A stretch of DNA of 64,000 bases from an uncultured Gammaproteobacteria bacterium. GTDB lineage: Bacteria; Pseudomonadota; Gammaproteobacteria; Enterobacterales; Psychrobiaceae. Within the stretch, counting starts at the first letter, position 1. Each line of letters begins with the position of its first letter. The notes beneath the pieces were generated by a model. The model saw only the letters and a list, made by a program, of their open reading frames with translations, was not told the origin of the DNA and made no database searches. A program made the position numbers and the translations under genes. Below are positions 57,860 through 64,000 of the stretch, in pieces. The stretch spans positions 1 through 64,000 of the forward strand of contig CAJXRU010000003.1 in assembly GCA_913060565.1 (NCBI GenBank). The letters run 5' to 3'.

Positions 57860-57900
57860 TTGATTTGAATCAAGTGTTTATTTTTATACGGGAGGATAAT
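57860..57900 (+). promoter_or_regulatory. class II FNR promoter of ompW
   Basis: TTGAT-TTGA-ATCAA at 57860-57873 is a perfect FNR box. A -10 GATAAT lies at 57895-57900. With transcription starting near 57908 the box is centred at about -41.5, the exact class II activator position. ompW is FNR-activated in E. coli, so the fit is good. Confidence 0.82.
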
Positions 57901-57951
57901 TCCCTCATCAGATAACACACTACAAATTCAAGAAAATTTCGGAGATAACTC

Positions 57952-58656
57952 ATGAAAAAAACATTAACTAATATTGCAATCGTAGCGGCACTAGCGGCAA
58001 CTTCTTCAGTAGCAATGGCTAACAAAGCTGGTGACATGATCGCTCGTGTTGGCGCAGTTAACGTAACGCCATCAAGCGACAAAGCAACTATCTATGCTGG
58101 TGGTAATAAAGTTGATTTAGGCGCAGGTGCTTTAACAGCTTCTGTAGAAAGCGAAACTCAACTTGGTCTTAACTTTGTTTACTTCGCAACAGACAAAATC
58201 GCCGTTGAATTATTAGCAGCAACACCTTTTTCTCATGATCTAAAAGTTCACAGTGGCAGCACTGAATTAGATCTTGGCAAAACAAAACACTTACCGCCAA
58301 CGTTAAGTGCTTTATACTACCTAAACGCGCCAAGCGATAAGTTCCAACCATATGTTGGTCTTGGCCTTAACTACACGGTATTTTTCGAAGAAGAGTTTGC
58401 ACCTGGCGTAACAGGCGCTGGTTCAGTAGGCGGTCTAAACCTAACCGACTTAAAACTTAAAAACTCTTGGGGGCTAAGCGCACAAGTTGGTTTTGATTAC
58501 CACTTAAACGAAAAATGGCTAGTAAATGCTTCAGCTCGTTACATTGACATCGATACTACCGCTACATTCAAAGCTATCGACGGTAGCGTACCGGGTAAAG
58601 TTGAAGTATCAATCGACCCTATGGTTTACATGGTATCTGTTGGATACAAGTTCTAA
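57952..58656 (+). CDS. ompW: OmpW-family outer-membrane protein
   Basis: This 234-residue 8-stranded beta-barrel has a signal peptide ending in VAMA (about 23), and the OmpW features RVGAVNVTPSSDK, LNFVYFATDKIAVELLAATPF and YYLNAPSDKFQPYVGLGLNY. It ends in VSVGYKF. It is a narrow channel for small hydrophobic molecules. The strong FNR promoter suggests expression under low oxygen. ATG with GGAGATAACTC upstream. Confidence 0.95.
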   Translation: MKKTLTNIAIVAALAATSSVAMANKAGDMIARVGAVNVTPSSDKATIYAGGNKVDLGAGALTASVESETQLGLNFVYFATDKIAVELLAATPFSHDLKVHSGSTELDLGKTKHLPPTLSALYYLNAPSDKFQPYVGLGLNYTVFFEEEFAPGVTGAGSVGGLNLTDLKLKNSWGLSAQVGFDYHLNEKWLVNASARYIDIDTTATFKAIDGSVPGKVEVSIDPMVYMVSVGYKF

Positions 58657-58693
58657 TACGTCTGTATTACAACATAAATAAATGATTTGCTCA

Positions 58694-58720
58694 GGGCGCT
58701 TACTCATAGCGCCCTTTTTT
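58694..58720 (+). terminator. terminator after ompW
   Basis: GGGCGCT and AGCGCCC flank a 7-nt loop and are followed by six T residues. Confidence 0.93.
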
Positions 58721-58783
58721 GATCCCTTTCTTAACTAATTCTTATCTTAAATCAACCTTAATAAAAATAGATCTCATTAACAC

Positions 58784-58813
58784 TTGATTACATGAATGAT
58801 AAGAATTATCATT
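58784..58813 (+). promoter_or_regulatory. Fur-controlled promoter of the imelysin cluster
   Basis: TTGATT (58784-58789), 17 nt and TATCAT (58807-58812) form a sigma70 promoter. A Fur box AATGATAA-GAA-TTATCATT (58795-58813) with perfect 8-bp arms overlaps the spacer and -10, matching 14 of 15 positions of the TGATAATnATTATCA core. Iron-replete repression is expected. Confidence 0.88.
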
Positions 58814-58925
58814 TGCGCGTTTTTTATCATCTTTAATACCGACATGTCTTTAAAAATGTTAAGAGCATCTTTAAAGACATTTCTGGAAACATTAATTTTT
58901 AAGCAACATGAAAGGAATTGCTAAC

Positions 58926-60314
58926 ATGAATTTGAAAGATCTAACTAAAGTAAGTGCTGCCGTTGTTCTAGGCTTAAGCCTTGCCGCTTGTAGTGGCGAC
59001 GACGGAAAAAATGGAACGAACGGTACCGATGGAACTAACGGTACAAATGGTACTGATGGCAAAACAACATTTGTTGCCCGTGCTGACGTTATCAAAACCA
59101 ATGCGAACATTGCTTACGCATCTTATTCAGATTCATTGATCACAGCGGTTGCTCTAAAAGAATCATTAGACACGTTAGTCGCTAACCCAACAGCTCAAAA
59201 CTTTACCGATGCTAAACAAGCTTGGTTAGACGCTCGCGAACCGTACGGTCAAACTGAAGTTTATCGTTTCCGTGAGGGTCCAATCGATTTTGAAAACGCT
59301 GATGGCACAACAGGCCCTGAAGGCGCGATCAATGCTTGGCCACTAGGTGAAGCATTAATCGATTACATCTCTACATCACCAGCAGTTAACGGTAACGCAT
59401 TCCAAGAAGATGACAGCCGCGCAATTAGCAGCAACATCATTGCTGACACAACAACTTACCCAATCATCAATAAAGCGACCGTTACTGGTTTATTCGAAAC
59501 CAATGAAGATGAGCGTAATGTAACAACGGGTTACCACGCGATTGAATTTTTATTATGGGGCCAAGACTTAAACGCTGATTTGGGGTCGTCACAAACAACT
59601 CGTGATGCCACTGCAGGTAACCGTCCACTCACCGACTTTAATACAACTGGTGGTTGTACTTCAGGTACTGGTAATGCAATGGCAGATAACATCTGTGAAC
59701 GTCGTGGCCAATACCTACAAGTTGCCGCTGATATCTTGATTGAAGACTTAACAACTGTTGTTAAAGCATGGGAACCAGCAACTGGTGAACATTACAAAAC
59801 GTTTGTTGCCGGTGGCGATGCATCGTTAGCACTTATCTTAGAAGGCATGGGCCGTTTAAGCTACGGTGAACTAGCAGGTGAGCGTATTAATGTTGCTCTA
59901 ATTAACAACTCTCAAGAAGACGAGCACTCTTGTTTCTCAGATAACACACACCGTGATATCTACCTAAATGCAAAAGGCGTACAAAACAGCTTCAACGCTT
60001 CTTATACACGTGTAAACGGTGAAGAAATTAGCGGCGCTTCTATCTACGATCTACTACTGACAGAAGGTCATCCTGAACTTGCTAACCAACTTCGCGGTTC
60101 TCTAGAAGCAACAATGGCTGCAGCCTCTGTTATCGATACTAAAGCGAAAACAGGTATGCCATTTGATTTACTTATTCAATCAGGTATCGATCAAGAAAAC
60201 GTAATTGCGGTAATCAAAGCATTAGTCGCTCAAACTGATGACATCGAAGAAGCTATCAAAGCACTTAATGTTACAACTAATGATTTACGTCAAGATACTG
60301 AAGAAAAGATCTAA
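58926..60314 (+). CDS. imelysin-family (M75) lipoprotein, first copy
   Basis: This 462-residue lipoprotein (LSLAAC, Cys22) has a Gly-Thr/Asp/Asn-rich collagen-like linker (about 26-42, GTNGTDG repeats). An imelysin domain follows, with the GxHxxE signature GYHAIEF (Gly202, His204, Glu207). Imelysin/IrpA proteins are iron-regulated outer-membrane or periplasmic proteins; some are described as insulin-cleaving, others as non-catalytic metal-binding. ATG at 58926 is chosen for AAAGGA 8 nt upstream. The Fur-controlled promoter lies directly ahead. A hairpin separates it from the next gene. Confidence 0.88.
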   Translation: MNLKDLTKVSAAVVLGLSLAACSGDDGKNGTNGTDGTNGTNGTDGKTTFVARADVIKTNANIAYASYSDSLITAVALKESLDTLVANPTAQNFTDAKQAWLDAREPYGQTEVYRFREGPIDFENADGTTGPEGAINAWPLGEALIDYISTSPAVNGNAFQEDDSRAISSNIIADTTTYPIINKATVTGLFETNEDERNVTTGYHAIEFLLWGQDLNADLGSSQTTRDATAGNRPLTDFNTTGGCTSGTGNAMADNICERRGQYLQVAADILIEDLTTVVKAWEPATGEHYKTFVAGGDASLALILEGMGRLSYGELAGERINVALINNSQEDEHSCFSDNTHRDIYLNAKGVQNSFNASYTRVNGEEISGASIYDLLLTEGHPELANQLRGSLEATMAAASVIDTKAKTGMPFDLLIQSGIDQENVIAVIKALVAQTDDIEEAIKALNVTTNDLRQDTEEKI

Positions 60315-60640
60315 CGACAACGCTAACCATTATCGTTACCATACGCAGTATTGATTAGCGATGTAGTTGGTCTAACAAAGGGTTCACATTGTGAACCCTT
60401 TTGTCGTATCTATTCACGGATGAAGTGTAAGGTTTTACTTTTAGATTCATTACCTTATTAACAACATAAAAATACTAGAGACAATTTTGTCACAATCAAT
60501 CATTTAAACTAATAAGAATCACAAGCAATTGCAGTGTTATTTTAATTACTTAGGTAGCCAAATAACTGCGTGATCAGAAAACTTTGAATAACCATGAGCG
60601 CGCTCGTTAAAGAAAGCTTGCTCAATGTAGGAATGTAGCA
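60315..60640. other. gap before the di-haem oxidoreductase genes
   Basis: The region holds a hairpin at 60377-60402 and then the start region of the next gene. A 14-codon frame (60594-60638) ends 2 nt before the ATG of the di-haem gene and could couple translation, but it lacks a ribosome site. A second, weaker Fur-like stretch (about 60505-60522) is not convincing. GAGCGCGCTC at 60596-60605 is a small palindrome. Confidence 0.5.
60377..60402 (+). terminator. terminator after the first imelysin gene
   Basis: AAAGGGTTCAC and GTGAACCCTTT form a perfect 11-bp stem with a 3-nt loop and a short T-run. Some read-through to the di-haem genes is possible. Confidence 0.8.
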
Positions 60641-62317
60641 ATGAACAAACTGAGTACTATCACAGCCTCAATCACCTTAGCTCTAGCATTATCAGCCTGT
60701 GGTGGCGGAGGGAGCTCCTCTACTCCAGCTCCCACGCCTACGCCAGTTCCTACTCCTACACCGACTCCGGTACCGACTGTAGATCACAGTGGTTTAACGC
60801 CATTATCTAGTGACACGCCAGCCGTTGGAGAACACCTAACCGGTGGCCAAATCACGACTACAGTGCATACACATGATGCTTTTAGCCAGCGCCCAGCTCC
60901 GGTAAAACAAGACTTTCAATCTGATGGATTCTTTACCTCAGGTGATCATTTATTTAGAACTCCCCATCAAGGTCGCGGCCCTGTCATTAATGCAGGAAGC
61001 TGCCAAGGCTGTCATATCAACGACGGCAAAGGCGTCGTGCCAGCATCTCCAGATGAAGCCATGAAGAGCATGTTTTTAAAAATTAGCGATGCCCAAGGTA
61101 ATCCAGATCCTATTTATGGCGATCAAATTCAAACCTTTGCGCTTCAAGAAGAAAATAATGATGACGGCGCATTAGTGCTATCTCAACATGATGGTTCACT
61201 CAACGGCGACAAACTCTTTGGCGAAGCTTATGCATTTGTTGAATACGAGACAGTCACTGGCCAATATAGCGATGGCACCAGCTACGAATTACGCAAACCA
61301 ATCTACAAAGTAAAAGACTTAAGTTACGGTGACTTTAACGACACTGTTGCATTCTCAGCGCGTGTATCACCTGCCGTTTTTGGCTCAGGTTTATTAGAAG
61401 GTATTCCTAGCGAGAACCTCATTGCTTTAGCCGATCCTGATGATAGTAACAACGACGGTATTTCAGGCCGTGCTCATATGGTTACTAACGTAATGACAGG
61501 CGACAAAGAAGTGGGTCGTTTTGCCTATAAAGCGCAAAATCCACATGTTTTGCAACAAGCATCTGGCGCTTACCGTGGCGACATGGGAGTAACTAACTCA
61601 TTATTTATTGGCGAGCCTTGTACTGATAAACAAATAGCCTGTGTTACAGCAGCAGAACGAGAACAAACACAAGGTGATACTCCCGATATTGCTGATCGCC
61701 AACTGGCATTTGTTGAATTCTATAACAAGGTATTAGGCGTGCCTGTACGCCGTGGCTACGACTCAACTACCGAGATCTGGGATGACAATATCGTTGCAGG
61801 CCGTAAATTATTCTTTGATACAGGTTGTGTCGATTGCCACACGCCGCGTCACGTTACAGGTGACGTCGTCGACAGCCGCCTTGGCGGTATAGCACTAACA
61901 GAATTGCTACCTGAACCAAATAAAGTTGATTACCTATCAGAACAAACTTTTTACCCATACACCGACCTTTTACTGCATGACATGGGCGGCAGTTGTAAAG
62001 TTACCCGTGAACTTGAAGACGGCGCTAGCTGTGACGGCGGCGCAATGTGCTATTACGTGCAACGTTGTGATGGATTAGCCGATGACATGCCGATGGGCGA
62101 AGCGAGCGGTAGTGAATGGAAAACCCCTGCACTTTGGGGCACAGGTCTAGTACAAACCGTTAATGAAAATGCCACCTTCTTACACGACGGCCGTGCACGC
62201 AATCACGCCGAGGCTATTTTATGGCATGGCGGTGAAGGCGAAGCCGCTAAAACTAAATTTACTCAATTATCTCAAGGTGAACGTGAACAACTACTTGCGT
62301 TCTTAGGCTCACTCTAA
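60641..62317 (+). CDS. di-haem oxidoreductase lipoprotein, first copy
   Basis: This 558-residue protein has a lipoprotein signal (ALALSAC, Cys20), a Pro-Thr linker (about 29-47) and two CxxCH haem sites, Cys121-His125 (CQGCH) and Cys396-His400 (CVDCH). The pattern and length fit the DHOR/DUF1111 family, a group related to di-haem cytochrome c peroxidases. Function is not settled; thiol oxidation has been suggested. It is coupled to a second family member by 1-bp overlap (TAATG). The linkers resemble those of the last gene. Confidence 0.88.
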   Translation: MNKLSTITASITLALALSACGGGGSSSTPAPTPTPVPTPTPTPVPTVDHSGLTPLSSDTPAVGEHLTGGQITTTVHTHDAFSQRPAPVKQDFQSDGFFTSGDHLFRTPHQGRGPVINAGSCQGCHINDGKGVVPASPDEAMKSMFLKISDAQGNPDPIYGDQIQTFALQEENNDDGALVLSQHDGSLNGDKLFGEAYAFVEYETVTGQYSDGTSYELRKPIYKVKDLSYGDFNDTVAFSARVSPAVFGSGLLEGIPSENLIALADPDDSNNDGISGRAHMVTNVMTGDKEVGRFAYKAQNPHVLQQASGAYRGDMGVTNSLFIGEPCTDKQIACVTAAEREQTQGDTPDIADRQLAFVEFYNKVLGVPVRRGYDSTTEIWDDNIVAGRKLFFDTGCVDCHTPRHVTGDVVDSRLGGIALTELLPEPNKVDYLSEQTFYPYTDLLLHDMGGSCKVTRELEDGASCDGGAMCYYVQRCDGLADDMPMGEASGSEWKTPALWGTGLVQTVNENATFLHDGRARNHAEAILWHGGEGEAAKTKFTQLSQGEREQLLAFLGSL

Positions 62318-63747
62318 TGAGTAAAAAAGCATTAATGCTAATTGCAGTATTCATTGGCGTGGTTGCTATAACCGCCTTTGAATACCAGCGTAGCAAAGTT
62401 CCTGCTTTTGATATCAGTGAATTACAACCCGGTGGTGAGATGACGGTGGAACGATTGTCTCACAATACCTTTGTTGCTATTGGCGGCAATGTTGACCGCA
62501 TGAAAGAACTTGAATTTTGGAGCGGTTTTTCATTCTTTCGAGACCCTTGGGTTGTTGCACCAGCGAGTACCACTGGTCGCGACGGCGTTGGACCACTGTT
62601 TAATACCCGTTCGTGCATTACCTGTCATCACGACGGCGGTCGCGGCCCTATGTCACCAGTTGGCCTACACAAACCATCATCATTACTGATCCGCATTGGT
62701 AGCACGGTTGACGGTGTTAATGCTGTTGATCCTAACTATGGTGGCCAAATTCAGCCACGTTCTATCACCTTGCTTAACAAATCAGTGACAGAGCAGCCAC
62801 AAGGTGAAGCGATGCTGGATTTACAATATCAAACCATCAAAGGCCAATATGCCGATGGTTCAAGCTATGAGCTAATTAAACCAAGTTACACTCTGAGTCA
62901 TTTTAGCCATGGCCCACTTGCTAAAGATCTCGGTCTATCGCCGCGTTATGCGCCAAGCATTTACGGCATGGGATTACTCGACGCAATTAGCGATGCCGAT
63001 TTACTTGCCCAAGAAGATATCGACGACAAAAATAACGACGGCATATCTGCGCGCTATAACCGTGTGCTCGATCGCATTACAAACGAGCCTAAAGCCATTG
63101 GACGATTTGGTTTTAAAGCGCTACATCCATCGCTCGACCAACAAGTTGCCGCCGCCTTTGTTGGTGATATTGGTATCACTAATCCAATTTTTCCTGACGA
63201 AAACTGCACCGAAATTCAGGTTGGTTGTAAACAAGTGGCCAAAATTGGTCATCCAACAGACCTTGAAGCACCAGAGCGCGTGATGCGCCGCGTTAACGAC
63301 TTTAGTGCCTATATTGGTGTTCAACCTGCTCGCGACCTAACCGACAAAAACGTCCAACAAGGCCGCGGATTATTTTACCAAGCAGGCTGTAGCGACTGCC
63401 ATACGCCAAGCTACACCACCGATAAAAACTATCGCTTAACCGAACTAGCAGGCCAAAAAATTTGGCCATACACCGACCTTGCGCTCCACGACATGGGCGA
63501 AGGACTAAGTGACGGCATAACAGAATTTGATGCCAATGGCCGTGAATGGCGCACGCCACCGCTGTGGGGTATCGGCATGCAAAAAGAACTTTCAGCCACA
63601 GCGCGCTTTCTCCATGACGGCCGAGCGCGCTCAATCGAAGAAGCCATTTTATGGCACGGCGGTGAAGCAACAGCTTCACAGCAACAATTTATTCAAATGA
63701 GTAACGCACAGCGAGATTCTTTGCTGAGCTTTATCAACGCAATTTAG
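62317..63747 (+). CDS. di-haem oxidoreductase, second copy
   Basis: This 476-residue protein is a diverged paralogue of the preceding one. It lacks the lipobox and Pro-Thr linker. An N-terminal hydrophobic segment (about 4-20) could anchor it in the membrane, with haem sites CITCH (Cys100-His104) and CSDCH (Cys358-His362). The C-terminal half is the closest to its neighbour (WPYTDLALHDMG against YPYTDLLLHDMG). It starts at the stop of the first copy, so they are made together. The partner imelysin gene begins 11 nt downstream. Confidence 0.88.
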   Translation: MSKKALMLIAVFIGVVAITAFEYQRSKVPAFDISELQPGGEMTVERLSHNTFVAIGGNVDRMKELEFWSGFSFFRDPWVVAPASTTGRDGVGPLFNTRSCITCHHDGGRGPMSPVGLHKPSSLLIRIGSTVDGVNAVDPNYGGQIQPRSITLLNKSVTEQPQGEAMLDLQYQTIKGQYADGSSYELIKPSYTLSHFSHGPLAKDLGLSPRYAPSIYGMGLLDAISDADLLAQEDIDDKNNDGISARYNRVLDRITNEPKAIGRFGFKALHPSLDQQVAAAFVGDIGITNPIFPDENCTEIQVGCKQVAKIGHPTDLEAPERVMRRVNDFSAYIGVQPARDLTDKNVQQGRGLFYQAGCSDCHTPSYTTDKNYRLTELAGQKIWPYTDLALHDMGEGLSDGITEFDANGREWRTPPLWGIGMQKELSATARFLHDGRARSIEEAILWHGGEATASQQQFIQMSNAQRDSLLSFINAI

Positions 63748-63757
63748 GAACGACAGC

Positions 63758-64000
63758 ATGAAAAACTTACGCATTATTAGTACCTCAATCGCCCTTGCCT
63801 TAACACTTGCGGCGTGTGGTGGCGGTGGTTCTAGTAGCACACCCACTCCGACACCGACTCCAACGCCGACTCCAACGCCAACACCTACTGGTACGATCGA
63901 CGATCAATATGCGAGTTACTTAAGCGATCTTACCCAGAATCACATATTGCCGGGCTATGAAGCATTTCAAACCGAAAGTGCAAAGTTTGTCCTTGCAACT
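63758..64000 (+). CDS. imelysin-family lipoprotein, second copy (truncated by window end)
   Basis: The visible 81 residues have a lipoprotein signal (ALTLAAC, Cys20), a Gly/Ser and Thr-Pro repeat linker (about 21-45), and then LPGYEAFQTESAKF, which matches the start of imelysin domains. The gene continues beyond the window. ATG with AGGAACGACAGC upstream. Its position after two di-haem genes, and an imelysin at the head of the locus, indicate one iron-linked cluster. Confidence 0.82.
   Translation, partial: MKNLRIISTSIALALTLAACGGGGSSSTPTPTPTPTPTPTPTPTGTIDDQYASYLSDLTQNHILPGYEAFQTESAKFVLAT

Noticed and set aside
58990-59050. GGTACNGATGG-type repeats as a mobile repeat
   Set aside because: They encode a glycine-rich linker in frame within the imelysin lipoprotein and are codon-level repeats.
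60500-60525. Second Fur box before the di-haem genes
   Set aside because: Only half of the palindrome resembles the consensus, so it is too weak to call.
60715-60782. CCTAC/CCGACT repeats as a CRISPR or satellite
   Set aside because: They are Pro-Thr codons in the lipoprotein linker, with no spacer-repeat structure.
62909-63679. Long frames on both strands inside the second di-haem gene, up to 125 codons
   Set aside because: They overlap a gene with clear haem motifs, lack ribosome sites and have no recognisable domain; they are frame shadows.

Overview
The window looks like one end of a contig from a moderately AT-rich marine gammaproteobacterium of the order Alteromonadales. Colwelliaceae/Thalassotalea-like or Pseudoalteromonas-like is my inference from gene content: a FadL/OmpW-type outer membrane, an OsmC-YcaO fusion, a formaldehyde dehydrogenase/LysR pair, and FNR- and Fur-type operators. 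The first 34 bases are not genomic: they match an Illumina Nextera transposase adapter, so base 35 is the true contig edge.

Left end (35-8.2 kb): the 5' stub of a minus-strand type VI secretion sheath gene (tssB/vipA) faces, across a 0.5-kb control region, a plus-strand export system. That system is a HlyD/MacA-like adaptor, a MacB/LolD-type ATPase and two FtsX/MacB-type permeases, followed by its own sigma54 response regulator and histidine kinase. A -24/-12 promoter with upstream repeats precedes the first gene, so the operon appears to carry its own regulators.

Accessory and housekeeping genes (8.2-24 kb): two small outer-membrane paralogues flank a 263-bp MITE-like element. They are followed by a Nudix hydrolase, dadA with a divergent LysR regulator, a TerB-like protein, proBA, an AraC/GyrI regulator, a Ppx/GppA phosphatase, two lipoproteins (one with a TonB C-terminal domain), the OsmC-YcaO fusion and two AT-rich orphan envelope genes.

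Arsenic cassette (24.1-27.2 kb): an ArsC-ArsR fusion, a dedicated GAPDH and ArsJ form the organo-arsenical route (arsenate to 1-arseno-3-phosphoglycerate to export). Then come rof, an EamA exporter with an AraC regulator, tapT, fadL, an XRE-DUF2975 cassette with a small envelope protein, a chemoreceptor, a ChaN-like lipoprotein, tesA with ybbA-ybbP, an arginase-family enzyme, a DUF805 protein, an NCS2 purine permease and an AlkC-like DNA glycosylase.

Right half (45-64 kb): an ECF sigma factor, anti-sigma factor and double-PDZ secreted protein form an overlapping operon. An M1 aminopeptidase with a DUF6702 partner and a TPR lipoprotein follow. Next is an initiator-tRNA locus in which one complete tRNA-fMet sits between two degraded copies. 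Then come ilvE, a DEAD-box helicase, frmA/LysR, and ompW under a near-ideal class II FNR promoter. The window ends in a Fur-controlled imelysin / di-haem oxidoreductase / di-haem oxidoreductase / imelysin cluster; the last gene runs off the end.

The strongest candidates for new biology are the decayed tRNA-fMet array, including a U1-A72 initiator tRNA, the ECF/anti-sigma/PDZ module, the sigma54 export operon beside the T6SS, and the Fur-linked imelysin/di-haem cluster.
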